Positions 25,837-34,780 of a stretch of 64,000 bases of DNA are shown in pieces. Within the stretch, counting starts at the first letter, position 1. Each line of letters opens with the position of its first letter. Source of the stretch: Sphingomonas sanxanigenens DSM 19645 = NX02. Its GTDB lineage: Bacteria; Pseudomonadota; Alphaproteobacteria; Sphingomonadales; Sphingomonadaceae. The position numbers were made by a program, and so were the translations under genes. The stretch covers positions 4,044,501 to 4,108,500 of the forward strand of contig NZ_CP006644.1 in NCBI RefSeq assembly GCF_000512205.2, given 5' to 3'. The notes beneath the pieces are model-generated. The model saw nothing but the letters and a program-made list of their open reading frames with translations, ran no database searches and was not told the DNA's origin.

Positions 25837-27240
25837 TCAAAACCGGAAGTTGGCCATGCCACCGGCCACGCGCATCGTCCGCGCCGGACCTGTCTCTCGA
25901 ATGAAGCGGCCGGGAGCAAACGAACTCATCGACGCCGACAGGTTCAGTTCGGGCGTAGCCTGCCATGCCATCGCGAATTCGATCTGTTTGCCGACGAACC
26001 GTGCATCGCTGTGCCGGCCGCTGCGCACCAGGAAACCGGGGATCGCGTAGATCCCGTCGTGCCTGCTCTCCCGCCAATAGGCCACGCCTTTCAACGACAA
26101 GGTGACGGCTTCGTGCGGGTGGATAGTGGCCGATGGCTGGATATGGATGATATTGCGCGGGCCGATGGGCGCTTGGGACGCAAAATAGGATCCTCTTGGG
26201 AACATGGGGTTGAAGGTGCCCAGGGTTGCGTCATCAGGATCATGATCGCCGGAGATGACGTCCGTCGTCAGCGCGATTTCCGGCCGCAGCGACGTCTGGG
26301 TGAAGCGATATCCGATCTCGCTGGCAAAACCCCACGCCGCCACTCGCCCATCCCCGAATGTCCCGCGCTGGAGCAGAGTTTCCAGGTTCCAGTGCAGCTT
26401 CCCTGTGTCGCCGAACAAACGGGCACCGAAGGAATGGATCATCTGCTTGTCGGCGCCCTGGTCGAAGACGGCGGCGGCGTCGCGATATCCAAGATAATAG
26501 AGGTCGATGCCCGACTTCCGGTCGCCCTTGAACCAGTTTGTCGCATAGGCACCCCACACCGCCTTTTGTCGGGAGGTGCGATCGTTGAAGCCGCCAGGCG
26601 AAGTATCGACCGGCCGGACGTAAATGGCCGTGATCTGGTAGGTCGGACCTGTCAGCCTTGCTTCAGAGCCGTCGAAAGCCTGTGGGACATTGGGGCCATA
26701 GCGCGTGTCGATCAGTCGACCAGCGCCAAGGGAAAGAAGCTTGCGGCCGGCAGAGATCCGGAGCGACGTTCGAGCTGCGATATCCAGCTCAACTTCGGCG
26801 AACGCCTGCAATATATCGACACCGGTCGTATCGACCGGCGCCTTGGGCCGGTCCACGTCCGAGATTGCGGAAAGGATCGGCTGAGCGAACAGGCGCACCT
26901 TTCCGGCATGGAGATCGGCATAAGGCATCAGCCGGTGCCAAACATAGGAATCGTCGGGGCGTGCCCCCCAATCCGTGTTTGCATATCCTTCGAACCGGGA
27001 ACGCGCCTCCACGCCCGTCGTCAGGTAAACGGACGCATTCTTGTCCAACTCGATATATTTGAACGGCTCCGTCCATCTTCCCGTGCGGAGATCGGGATCG
27101 GCCAGATGCGACCAGTCTTCCGAATAGCGCTCGACGGTGAGCGTCGGCGCGCGCGTGACATCCGTGCCGGGCTGTGCATGGGCGGTGACGGGAATGACCG
27201 TGGCTGCGGCTGCCGCAACCGAAGCGAAGCTCCACCTCAT
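25837..27240 (-). CDS. Outer-membrane beta-barrel channel, alginate-export (AlgE-like) family
   Basis: The 467-residue protein starts with a clear signal peptide (cleavage after AHA, ~residue 22). Alternating-strand sequence follows, ending in FRF, the terminal aromatic signal for outer-membrane assembly. Segments such as EARSRFEGYANTDWG, LRISAGRKLLSLGAGRLIDTRYG and FKGDRKSGIDLYYLGYRD match the alginate-export/porin-like family found in sphingomonad and pseudomonad catabolic loci. It likely lets a small aromatic or acidic compound cross the outer membrane. It precedes the LLM oxidoreductase on the same strand. Confidence 0.82.
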   Translation of the reverse strand: MRWSFASVAAAAATVIPVTAHAQPGTDVTRAPTLTVERYSEDWSHLADPDLRTGRWTEPFKYIELDKNASVYLTTGVEARSRFEGYANTDWGARPDDSYVWHRLMPYADLHAGKVRLFAQPILSAISDVDRPKAPVDTTGVDILQAFAEVELDIAARTSLRISAGRKLLSLGAGRLIDTRYGPNVPQAFDGSEARLTGPTYQITAIYVRPVDTSPGGFNDRTSRQKAVWGAYATNWFKGDRKSGIDLYYLGYRDAAAVFDQGADKQMIHSFGARLFGDTGKLHWNLETLLQRGTFGDGRVAAWGFASEIGYRFTQTSLRPEIALTTDVISGDHDPDDATLGTFNPMFPRGSYFASQAPIGPRNIIHIQPSATIHPHEAVTLSLKGVAYWRESRHDGIYAIPGFLVRSGRHSDARFVGKQIEFAMAWQATPELNLSASMSSFAPGRFIRETGPARTMRVAGGMANFRF

Positions 27241-27323
27241 AGGCTACCAATCTTCGGGCGGACGGGACCACCCATGGTCGTGGCCAAGCTGCAGATTGCG
27301 CGATTGTCGGTTGCAAACGATGA

Positions 27324-27660
27324 TCATGATCCATGCTCCCGAAGCTGAAAGCGGACTGCGCCCAGTCCGGCAGCCGAGACGGCGACGAGACCACCGACGA
27401 TGGCGAAATGCTCCCTTGCGGTCGTGAACTGCCGGCGAAAACCGCCGCCTGCGAAGCCCCAGACGGAACGGCCGATCAGCGTCGCCATGACCGTGAAGGC
27501 CGCCACAGCGCGGCCTGGCTGCTCAGCCAACCGATCGCCAGCGCCGGCATGGGCAGGCGGTGCCAAAAAAGCCGAGCGCCCTGAAGACAACCAGCAATGC
27601 GCCGACGATCGGGGGCGGCGCAGGCAGCGGCAGGTCGAACCAGCAGCAACCGGCGCAGGG
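27324..27660 (-). pseudogene. Broken DoxX-like membrane protein gene
   Basis: Leftward, one frame gives LPLPAPPPIVGALLVVFRALGFFGTA and then stops. Another frame continues MPALAIGWLSSQAALW, and a third gives AAFTVMATLIGRSVWGFAGG through AIVGGLVAVSAAGLGA to the stop at 27324. Put together these resemble the four-helix DoxX family, but at least two frameshifts interrupt the gene. The region further upstream (to ~27760) is GC-rich and shows no start I can defend. Confidence 0.5.
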
Positions 27661-27761
27661 GCGGGGGGCCCGCGGGGTGGGGCATTACAGGCCCCCCGCA
27701 TGTGGCGACAGCGGCAGACGGCTGGGGGGAGCGGTCTGTCGATGCCGGCACATTGCAAAGG

Positions 27762-28460
27762 CTAAGCCGCGGCAATACCAGCCGATCTAGCCGCCATGGG
27801 CTCGAGGCGGGGTCCGTGCGTCACGCGCTCCGCCGCTTTATGGACCATGGTATATGCGTAATCGACGCCCATTCCATATGCGCCGGAGTGCTCCCGCACG
27901 ATGCTCATGACGCCGTCATAGGTGTCCCGGCGCGCCCAGTCGCGCTGCCATTCGAGCACGACCTGCTGCCAGGTGACCGGCACCACACCCGCCTGAATCA
28001 TGCGCTGCATCGAGTAGTCGTGCGCATCCTTAGTCGTTCCGCCGGAGGCATCGGCGACCATGTAGATTTCGTAGTCGCCCTCGCTCATCGCGGAAAAGGC
28101 GAAGCTGTTATTGCAGACCTCCGTCCAGAGGCCGGACACGATCACCTTTCTCTGTCCGTTCTTCCCGAGGGCATCGCGCACCTTCTGGTCATCCCAAGAG
28201 TTCATCGAGGTGCGCTCAAGCAGGGGGTGCTCGGGGAAAACGGCCAGCAGTTCCGGATAGGTGTGACCGGAGAAGCTTTCGGTTTCGACCGTCGTGATCG
28301 TGGCGGGGATGCCGAAGAGCTTCGCGGCTTTGGCGAGCGCTACGGTGTTGTTCTTCAGCACCTGCCGGTCAATCGACTGCACGCCAAAGGCCATCTGCGG
28401 CTGATGATCAATGAAGATGATCTGACAGTTCCCGGGCGTCAGAAGTTCCGGCTTATTCAT
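27762..28460 (-). CDS. Isochorismatase-superfamily hydrolase (YcaC-like)
   Basis: This 232-residue cytoplasmic hydrolase has the YcaC-type triad: Asp18 in FIDHQ, Arg83 in LERTSMNSW and Cys116 in GLWTEVCNNSF, with the cis-peptide region just before the Cys. YcaC relatives are cysteine hydrolases of unknown or amide-type substrates. The start MNKPELLTPG at 28460 gives normal family length; the upstream extension is not conserved-looking. It stands alone, ending just before the broken DoxX-like gene. Another hydrolase of this superfamily survives only as a short relic ~550 bases upstream on the other strand. Confidence 0.88.
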   Translation of the reverse strand: MNKPELLTPGNCQIIFIDHQPQMAFGVQSIDRQVLKNNTVALAKAAKLFGIPATITTVETESFSGHTYPELLAVFPEHPLLERTSMNSWDDQKVRDALGKNGQRKVIVSGLWTEVCNNSFAFSAMSEGDYEIYMVADASGGTTKDAHDYSMQRMIQAGVVPVTWQQVVLEWQRDWARRDTYDGVMSIVREHSGAYGMGVDYAYTMVHKAAERVTHGPRLEPMAARSAGIAAA

Positions 28461-29016
28461 CACTGCTTTGCTCCAGCTTGATCCTGTCTCACCAATGCCT
28501 TTTCTGAGCATTGCGGCCACACGATAGGCTTTAGAGATAGTCGGCGCGAGGAGCGGCGCAGATCATGCCGAAGGGGTGCCGATCTTGCGGCATTTTCCCC
28601 TATTTGAAAAAGCGCCCCGGGATTGCCGGGTATTCCGATGCATGCCGCGATGAAGCGTAGCCATCTCACGATCGCGCTCGCTACGACATAGCCCAGCGCA
28701 GCCCACCGCCTCGAGTTAACCGAGGGCGAGTAATCGGGCCGCTGTGGCGAGCGCGCCGAGCGATCTTGGCGTGGTCGATCTGCACATTTGCGAGATTGCC
28801 CCCCCCCGCCCGCGCCTCTGGCATACGGAGAAGCCGGCAAACCCCGATGCACAAGCATCTCTCGGGCAGCTTGCAGCGACAAAGGCCCGCCCGTTCCAAA
28901 GCAGACATTGCAGCAAGATCGGCACCTTCGCGGCAGCCTTCACGCCGCATGGCTCAATACACTTGATACTCTCCGACAAACGAACCTGCTCTCGCTATGA
29001 GACAAAGGGTGAAGCC
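28461..29016. other. Intergenic region without a recognisable gene, probably decayed
   Basis: This ~555-base stretch has short open frames on both strands, none with a recognisable domain, good start or consistent length. It includes a run of nine C (about 28799-28807). Its flanks are a hydrolase gene and the relic of another, so it looks like remnant sequence between rearrangement points. Confidence 0.4.
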
Positions 29017-29094
29017 ATGGCCTATCGAAAAAACCTTGACCCTCTGCTTCGTTCCGATGATTCTGTCCTGTTTATGATCGATCACTATCTCTAA
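29017..29094 (+). pseudogene. 5' relic of an isochorismatase-superfamily hydrolase gene
   Basis: MAYRKNLDPLLRSDDSVLFM followed by IDHYL and a stop matches the first ~25 residues of isochorismatase-like hydrolases, up to the Asp-His of the active site. The stop and the unrelated AT-rich sequence that follows show that the rest of the gene is gone. It may be transcribed but has no catalytic domain. Confidence 0.65.
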
Positions 29095-29162
29095 CAGCGA
29101 CCAAACCGTAATGATCATGACTCAAAATCTATATTGAACAACACAACAGCACTGACAACTGC

Positions 29163-29178
29163 TGTCAAATTTTTGACA
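29163..29178. promoter_or_regulatory. Inverted repeat upstream of DUF3089 gene, possible operator
   Basis: TGTCAAA-TT-TTTGACA is a perfect inverted repeat with 7-base arms, in an AT-rich region ~80 bases before the start of the DUF3089 gene. A second, shorter pair (TGACA/TGTCA) overlaps it to the left. It looks like a regulator binding site or a promoter element (TTGACA); no regulator gene is adjacent. Confidence 0.45.
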
Positions 29179-29256
29179 CTTTCACGATTCTCACGTAGAA
29201 AAACACCAGTTTCTCAAATCAATAGATTTCCCTTACGGTAGGTAGACACGTATAGT

Positions 29257-30384
29257 ATGAATGGTTCCTACATAACATCCCGAGCGCGCAATCCGCTCTG
29301 GTTGATATCCGCCCTCGCGGGTGCATTTGCCCTAGCGGCGTGTGCCGGAGGCACTCCGCCACGACCGTTCGACGCATCGGCCACCCCTCCCGCGCCCAAC
29401 TATGCCCGCCCGAACGCCTGGCTGGCTTATCCCGGACGAAACGGCCTTGAGCGATCGACGCCTCCCGGTTTGACGGCAGTCAATGAGGCAAACGCGCCCG
29501 CCGATGTTTTCTTCGTTCATCCAACGACCCTCTCCGACAAGACGGTCTGGAATGCGCCATTCGACGCGGCAGACGATATGGTGGAGCTGGAACCGTCCGT
29601 GCTCACGGGCCAATTGAGCGTCTTCAACGGATGCTGCCGCCTCTTCGCACCGCATTACCGGCAGGCCTCGCTGCCGGGTCTGGAGGATCGCCAGGCGAGC
29701 GGTCTCGCCTATTCGGATGTGGCCCGCGCCTTCCGCCACTTCATCGCACGTGAGAGCAATGGGCGCCCATTCATCATCGCTTCGCACAGCCAGGGCAGCG
29801 GCCATGCTGTAGAACTGCTGCAGCGCGAGATCATCGGCACGCCGCTTCAGGGGCGCATGGTCGCCGCTTACCTGATCGGCGGCTATGTCCCGCGCGCGTT
29901 CGCCGATATCGGTGTGCCAGTGTGCGACAACCCGCGTCAGACCGGATGTGTGCTGTCCTACAACGCCAGCAAAGGCGGGCGGCTCGCCCGGATGGTGATC
30001 GAGGGCAAGGAATACTGGTGGCAGGGGAAGTGGCGTCAACAAGGTGACCCCGAGGCGATCTGCGTCGATCCGCTGACCTGGCGCGCCGACGGTTCGGGCA
30101 CATCGGCCGCGAACAAGGGAAGCCTTCCGCTGCCCAAGGCACCATTTCCGCAGAAGGCAGGGCCGCTAGCCAGCCTCACGCCGCGTCTGACGGGAGCTAT
30201 CTGCCGCAATCAGATGCTAGAGGTGCAATTGGCCCCATCGGCCCCCAAGGGCTTCTCTGACATGCTCAGCATGTTGGCCGGGAGCTATCACCTCAATGAT
30301 TACGGCCTGTTCTACGTCAATTTGCGAGAAAATGCGACCGACCGGGTGGCGGCCTGGCACGCTGCTTATCGCAATCGCGACTGA
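29257..30384 (+). CDS. DUF3089 family lipoprotein, alpha/beta-hydrolase-like
   Basis: The 375-residue protein begins with a lipoprotein signal: hydrophobic [14 protein letters not shown] with Cys29 in an LAAC lipobox, so it should be membrane-anchored. DUF3089 features follow: [22 protein letters not shown], and the nucleophile-elbow-like [12 protein letters not shown] near residue 176. This suggests an esterase or lipase-like fold with Ser as nucleophile. The substrate is unknown. The gene stands alone on the forward strand behind an AT-rich region with the inverted repeat at 29163. Confidence 0.82.
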   Translation: MNGSYITSRARNPLWLISALAGAFALAACAGGTPPRPFDASATPPAPNYARPNAWLAYPGRNGLERSTPPGLTAVNEANAPADVFFVHPTTLSDKTVWNAPFDAADDMVELEPSVLTGQLSVFNGCCRLFAPHYRQASLPGLEDRQASGLAYSDVARAFRHFIARESNGRPFIIASHSQGSGHAVELLQREIIGTPLQGRMVAAYLIGGYVPRAFADIGVPVCDNPRQTGCVLSYNASKGGRLARMVIEGKEYWWQGKWRQQGDPEAICVDPLTWRADGSGTSAANKGSLPLPKAPFPQKAGPLASLTPRLTGAICRNQMLEVQLAPSAPKGFSDMLSMLAGSYHLNDYGLFYVNLRENATDRVAAWHAAYRNRD

Positions 30385-30565
30385 GCCGTCCGCTCGCACG
30401 CGGTGGTAAAGCTTTTGCACTCCGCGGCGAGCTTGGTGGTCACGAACAACGCGTCTCGTTCGACGCCGCTGGCGCGTACGGTCTCGGCAACGCCACGCTC
30501 GTTGCCGTAGGCCTGAGCGGTGTGGTGACGCCATTGGCGAGCGTGAATGTTTCATCGCGGATCAT
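30366..30565 (-). pseudogene. Aldo/keto reductase relic with internal deletion
   Basis: Leftward from ATG 30565 the frame gives [17 protein letters not shown]. After a frame change it reads [18 protein letters not shown] and [13 protein letters not shown], then ends at 30366. In intact aldo/keto reductases about 30 residues lie between the LANG and QAYGNE segments and ~200 follow TKL. So an internal deletion with a frameshift and loss of the 3' end inactivated the gene. It sits 5 bases after the cupin stop, so it was once the last gene of that operon. Confidence 0.75.
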
Positions 30566-30570
30566 GCGGT

Positions 30571-31092
30571 TCACGCCTTCGGCTCGCCGAGCGGGGCAAG
30601 ATATTGCTCCTCGGTTACCTTCTCCATCCACGTGACCGGCGTGCCGTTCACCGATTCTTGGATTGCGATGTGGGTCATGGCATCGCGCGGCGTGGCGCCG
30701 TGCCAATGCTTGTGCTCGGCCGGGCACCAGAGGATGTCGCCGGCTCGGAACTCCAGCTTCGGCCCACCCTCGATCTGGGTCCAGCCGACGCCTTCGGTGA
30801 CGATCAGCGTCTGGCCAGCCGGGTGCGCGTGCCAGGCGGTACGTGCTCCGGGTTCGAAACGCACGATCGCCCCGCCAACGCGCGACGGGTCGGGCCGCTG
30901 GAACTGACCGGTGATGGTGACCTTGCCAGTGAAATATTCCGCCGGGCCGTCGATGGTCTTCAATTCAGATTTATGATCAATCTGCACGAGAGGCACTCCT
31001 TGTCGGGACGATGTCTTCTGCACCTGCGCATCCGCTGCACTCGGCAGCCAAACGCTTGCGAGGCTCGCAGCGGCCAGAATCGATTTCATCAT
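30571..31092 (-). CDS. Exported cupin-domain protein
   Basis: The 173-residue protein has a signal peptide ([22 protein letters not shown]) and a single cupin barrel with metal-binding motifs: [21 protein letters not shown] and [14 protein letters not shown]. Such small cupins often accompany carboxymuconolactone decarboxylase-like proteins, aldo/keto reductases and alpha/beta hydrolases. It is separated by 2 bases from the upstream Tat-exported hydrolase gene, and an aldo/keto reductase relic follows. Enzymatic role unknown; it could be a periplasmic isomerase or a binding protein. Confidence 0.85.
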   Translation of the reverse strand: MMKSILAAASLASVWLPSAADAQVQKTSSRQGVPLVQIDHKSELKTIDGPAEYFTGKVTITGQFQRPDPSRVGGAIVRFEPGARTAWHAHPAGQTLIVTEGVGWTQIEGGPKLEFRAGDILWCPAEHKHWHGATPRDAMTHIAIQESVNGTPVTWMEKVTEEQYLAPLGEPKA

Positions 31093-31094
31093 GG

Positions 31095-32174
31095 TCAGAG
31101 TCCCCGGCTGAAGAAGGCGGCGATCCGGTCGAACGGGATCTTGTCCTCACGGTCGTAGAGGTCGACGTGGTTGGCACCGGGTATCATCACGAGTTCCTTC
31201 GGCTCGGCAGCGGCGGCAAAGGCAGTTTCGCTGAAGTAGCGCGAATGCGCCTTCTCGCCATGGATCAGCAGCATCGGCCGCGGCGCGATCTCCTTGATGT
31301 AGCTCAGCAGCGGCATGTTCATGAACGACAGTGGGTTGGTGACCGTCCACGAGGAGTTCGAGTTCACCGACCTCGGATGGAAGCCTCGCGGCGTTTTGTA
31401 ATAGCCATGGTAGTCGACCAGAAACTGCGCCTCGCCGCCGTTAAGCTCGTTCATCGGCGGGCCGTAAGCGGGCGCTCCCCGCTCGGCATCCTGCCAGCGC
31501 TGTTGGCCCAGTTGCTCCGGTGTCTTGGTGCGTTCTTCAAGCGTGACACTATCGTTATAGCCCTTCGACATCACGCGGGTCATGTCATACATCGTGACCG
31601 CGACGACCGCCTTGACGCGCTTGTCCACAGCAACCGCGTTCAATGCCATCCCGCCCCAGCCGCAGATGCCAATCACGCCGATGCGCTGGCGATCGACGAA
31701 GGACTGGAGGCCGAGATAATCGACCGCGGCGCCGAAATCCTCCGTGTTGATGTCGGGCGAGGCGACGTTGCGCGGCTCGCCGCCGCTCTCACCGGTAAAG
31801 GATGGGTCGAACGCAATCGCCGCGAAGCCGCGCTCCGCCATCGTCTGGGCATAGAGCCCCGACGATTGTTCCTTCACGGCACCGAAGGGACCGCTGATCG
31901 CCAATGCCGGCAGCCGACCGCCTCCCCGATCCTTAGGAAGATAGAGATCGCCGGACAGCGTGATGCCGTAGCGGGTCCTGAAGCTCACCTTGCGGTGATC
32001 CACGCGGCTGCTCTTCGGGAACACCTTGTCCCAGTTCGCGCTGCCTTGCGCGGCGAAGGCGCTCGTTGCGGGTAGCGTCACCACGCCGGTCGCGGTGACC
32101 GCCGCCCCGCTGAGTTGCAGGATGCCGCGCCGGGTCAGCCGGCTGCTGCTATCGGCTTGCGGTTCGATGTTCAT
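31095..32174 (-). CDS. Tat-exported alpha/beta hydrolase with Cys nucleophile
   Basis: This 359-residue hydrolase starts with a twin-arginine signal ([13 protein letters not shown], then a hydrophobic stretch to SAFAAQG). The nucleophile elbow reads GICGWGG (~residue 171), so the nucleophile would be Cys, as in dienelactone hydrolase relatives; the late [10 protein letters not shown] gives the catalytic His. The ATG at 32174 follows GGAGAAACCAG; the upstream ATG at 32201 overlaps the MFS gene and lacks a site. It lies in the leftward operon LysR-MFS-hydrolase-cupin. The substrate is unknown. Confidence 0.87.
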   Translation of the reverse strand: MNIEPQADSSSRLTRRGILQLSGAAVTATGVVTLPATSAFAAQGSANWDKVFPKSSRVDHRKVSFRTRYGITLSGDLYLPKDRGGGRLPALAISGPFGAVKEQSSGLYAQTMAERGFAAIAFDPSFTGESGGEPRNVASPDINTEDFGAAVDYLGLQSFVDRQRIGVIGICGWGGMALNAVAVDKRVKAVVAVTMYDMTRVMSKGYNDSVTLEERTKTPEQLGQQRWQDAERGAPAYGPPMNELNGGEAQFLVDYHGYYKTPRGFHPRSVNSNSSWTVTNPLSFMNMPLLSYIKEIAPRPMLLIHGEKAHSRYFSETAFAAAAEPKELVMIPGANHVDLYDREDKIPFDRIAAFFSRGL

Positions 32175-32197
32175 CTGGTTTCTCCGAAATCGATCGT

Positions 32198-33403
32198 TCA
32201 TGAAAGCGAGGGCTTGCGGCTGCAGAGCACGCCAAGCAGGGCCGAGCCCGCGAGCAGAACCGCGCTGGCGAGGAAGGTCGCCCGGTGGCCCGCTGCGTCG
32301 AACAGCAGCCCGCCACCAGCCGCACCCAGCGTGATTGCAAGCTGGATGACGGCGACCATCAATCCACCACCCGCTTCCGCATCGTCAGGGAGGGTGCGGC
32401 TGAGCCACGTCCACCAGGCAACCGGGAGCGCCGTCCCGATCAGGCCCCAGCCGGCGAGCAGCGCCGCGGTGGGCAGCGACATCGTGCCCAGCGCGATGAG
32501 ACCGATAGCAATCGCCGCCATCGCTAGCGGCGCGCCTATCAAAGTGGCGGAAAGGCTCCGCGTCACGGTTCGCCCGATCAGCCAGGTGCCGATGAGGCCC
32601 GCCCCGCCCATGCCCAGCAGGACCAGTGAGAGTAGCGAGACACTGAGTTGCGTGACGCCTTCGAGGAACGGCCGCAGATAGGTGAAGAGCGCGAACTGGC
32701 CCATGAACAGCAGTGCGACCGCGACCATGCCAACCCGCGCCTCGGACCGCCGCAGCACGGCCAGCGGGCTGGCGGCACGCGTGCTGCGCTGTGACGGCAT
32801 CTCAGGGAGCGTGCGCCACAGCCAGACGAAGGTGAGCGCCGCGAGTGGAACAACTATGGAGAACGCGCCGCGCCAGCCGATATATTGGCCCAGGAAACTG
32901 CCGAGCGGGGCCGCAATCGTGGTCGCCAGAGCATTACCGCCGTTCAGCATCGCCAGTCCCCGGGGCACCTGGTCCTCGGGCAGCAGGCGCATGACCGTCG
33001 CCGCCGAAATCGACCAGAAGCCGCCGATGACGATGCCGAGCAGCGCGCGGCCGGCCATCAGCACCGCATAGGTTGGCGCGAACGCAACCATGGCGCCCGA
33101 CACGAGCATCAGCGCGGCGAGCCCAAGGAGAAGCGTGCGGAGATCGAGGCCACGGGTCAGCGACGTGATCGTCAAGCTCGCCAAGACCGCGAACAGGCCG
33201 GACACGGAAATAATCTGGCCCGCTGCGCCTTCGGTCAGTCGTAGGTCGTTGGCGATGGGGGTGAGGATGCTCACCGGCATGAATTCCGACGCGATCAGCG
33301 TCGCAACGCACAGGGTCAGGGCAACCACCGCGCCCCAACCGCCGCTGCCTGCGCGCGTCGTTGGATGCGTTTCTGCAAATTCGAGATCGACGCCGATCGC
33401 CAT
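32198..33403 (-). CDS. MFS transporter, AraJ/DHA1-type efflux-like
   Basis: This 401-residue inner-membrane protein has 12 predicted helices and motifs of the drug:H+ antiporter DHA1 group: FMPVSILTPIANDLRLTEG at the first loop and GRALLGIVIGGFWSISAATVMRL in helix 4-5. It probably exports a small molecule. It follows the LysR-type gene by ~120 bases and precedes the Tat-exported hydrolase gene by 23 bases, so it is likely controlled by that regulator. A LysR-MFS-hydrolase-cupin-AKR set is a common accessory arrangement in proteobacteria. Confidence 0.88.
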   Translation of the reverse strand: MAIGVDLEFAETHPTTRAGSGGWGAVVALTLCVATLIASEFMPVSILTPIANDLRLTEGAAGQIISVSGLFAVLASLTITSLTRGLDLRTLLLGLAALMLVSGAMVAFAPTYAVLMAGRALLGIVIGGFWSISAATVMRLLPEDQVPRGLAMLNGGNALATTIAAPLGSFLGQYIGWRGAFSIVVPLAALTFVWLWRTLPEMPSQRSTRAASPLAVLRRSEARVGMVAVALLFMGQFALFTYLRPFLEGVTQLSVSLLSLVLLGMGGAGLIGTWLIGRTVTRSLSATLIGAPLAMAAIAIGLIALGTMSLPTAALLAGWGLIGTALPVAWWTWLSRTLPDDAEAGGGLMVAVIQLAITLGAAGGGLLFDAAGHRATFLASAVLLAGSALLGVLCSRKPSLS

Positions 33404-33522
33404 GCAATCCCACCTTCATCCAGTTGTCCGAATTTTCCGGACAAGACGATTATGGTGAGCGTCGACGTGATGAATTAGACGGGGCTGCGTTGATGAACCA
33501 ATGAGCGATGTTCAACGATCGA

Positions 33523-34425
33523 TCAGCGCGAGTCGCCGCCCCGGATGTGATCGATCAGCAGGCGAAGTGCTGTCGGCAGCTGCCGCCGCCCAGGATAATA
33601 GATATGGAAGCCCGGGCCGTCCGACGCCCAGTCCTCAAGCACAACCCGCAGGTCGTCACGTTCCACGTAGGGCAATGCCAGAGGCTCCGGCACATAGGCG
33701 ATCGCCGCGCCGCGCCGGGCGAGATCCAGCGCCAGCGCGCTGTTGTCGATCGTGATCGCGCCGGGCACGTCCACGGCTAAATTCTCGTCGCCGCGATCGA
33801 ATTCCCAGGCATACCGGCTGTCATCGCCCAAGCGGAAGCGAAGGCAATTGTGCGACATGAGATCGTTCGGGTGAAGCGGGGTCCCGAACCGCTCGAAATA
33901 GGACGGCGCACCCGTTGCCACCCAGCGCATGTCGGGGGAGAGCCGCTGCGCCACCATGTCCTCGGGCACCGTTCCGCCGTAGCGGATGCCGGCATCCGCA
34001 CCTGCCTCCACCACATCTACCATGTGATTGCTGACGAAAACGTCGACCTCGATCTGGGGATAGCGCTCGATGAAGCTCGGCAGCGCTGGTGCGAGCAACA
34101 TCGTCGCCGCATGTTCCAGGACATTCAGCCGGATACGACCGGCCGGGTCGTCGCGGTAGCGGTTCAGCACGTCCACTGCCGTGCCGATTGCATCGAAATG
34201 CACGGAGATCGCCGCGCGCAGCTCCTCTCCTGCAGCGGTCAGCGTAACGCTGCGGCTGGTCCGATTGAGCAGGCGCACGCCGAGCCGGGCTTCCAGGCCT
34301 TTAAGCGAATGGCTCAGCGCCGACGCGCTGACACCGACTTCAAGCCCCGCGCGCCGAAAACTGCGATGCCGCGCGATCGCAAGGAAATAGCTGAAGTCAG
34401 CGAGATCGGCCCGGTTTAACTGCAC
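33523..34425 (-). CDS. LysR-family transcriptional regulator
   Basis: The 300-residue protein has the N-terminal winged helix-turn-helix (about residues 8-66, RSFRRAGLEVGVSASALSHSLKGLEARLG) followed by a typical inducer-binding domain (DVFVSNHMVDVVEAGADAGIRYGG). This is a complete LysR gene, unlike the relic at 22391. It lies upstream of, and on the same strand as, the MFS-hydrolase-cupin genes and probably controls them. The ~250 bases upstream, up to the insertion sequence, show no clear gene. Confidence 0.9.
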   Translation of the reverse strand: MQLNRADLADFSYFLAIARHRSFRRAGLEVGVSASALSHSLKGLEARLGVRLLNRTSRSVTLTAAGEELRAAISVHFDAIGTAVDVLNRYRDDPAGRIRLNVLEHAATMLLAPALPSFIERYPQIEVDVFVSNHMVDVVEAGADAGIRYGGTVPEDMVAQRLSPDMRWVATGAPSYFERFGTPLHPNDLMSHNCLRFRLGDDSRYAWEFDRGDENLAVDVPGAITIDNSALALDLARRGAAIAYVPEPLALPYVERDDLRVVLEDWASDGPGFHIYYPGRRQLPTALRLLIDHIRGGDSR

Positions 34426-34480
34426 GTCGCCATAGTGCCCCGGAGCGACCAGAACGGCAACAGCGCTGAGATGTGCTCAA

Positions 34481-34650
34481 CGTTGTGACATCCTTCCTTG
34501 GCGGGCGTGCCTAGCGTTTGCGTCGATAATCTGCGCTTCCGAAAGCGATCTGGCAGCAACGTCCCCACAGCCCTTCGCACGCGAACCCAAAGCGCCGGAC
34601 CTGTCCCGCTACGACCGCGAACAGGGCCTGCGATGAACGATGTCACAACG
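34481..34650. repeat. 12-bp inverted repeat flanking ~146 bp next to the insertion sequence
   Basis: CGTTGTGACATC at 34481-34492 is exactly inverted as GATGTCACAACG at 34639-34650. Between them is a short forward open stretch ending APDLSRYDREQGLR and a stop, whose TGA overlaps an ATG that opens MNDVTTPLPLAGPC before the insertion sequence cuts in. This may be a miniature element or transposon-end remnant; nothing in it was recognised. Confidence 0.4.
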
Positions 34651-34675
34651 CCGCTGCCGCTGGCTGGCCCCTGCC

Positions 34676-34755
34676 TGTGTAGGGCGGTGACAAACCCGGC
34701 CACGGGAGCGCCGGCATAGGTGCCGGTGCGGCGGAGAGAAATCCTGCCAGTGGTA
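34676..34755. repeat. IS21 left terminal repeats (two copies)
   Basis: Copy one, GGGCGGTGACAAACCCGGCC, lies near 34682-34701. Copy two, GCGGAGAGAAATCCTGCCAG, lies near 34731-34750. Both resemble the two copies at the right end in inverted orientation and are likely transposase-binding sites. Confidence 0.65.
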
Positions 34756-34780
34756 AGCTGCTCGTTTTGGGGCGGCGGGG

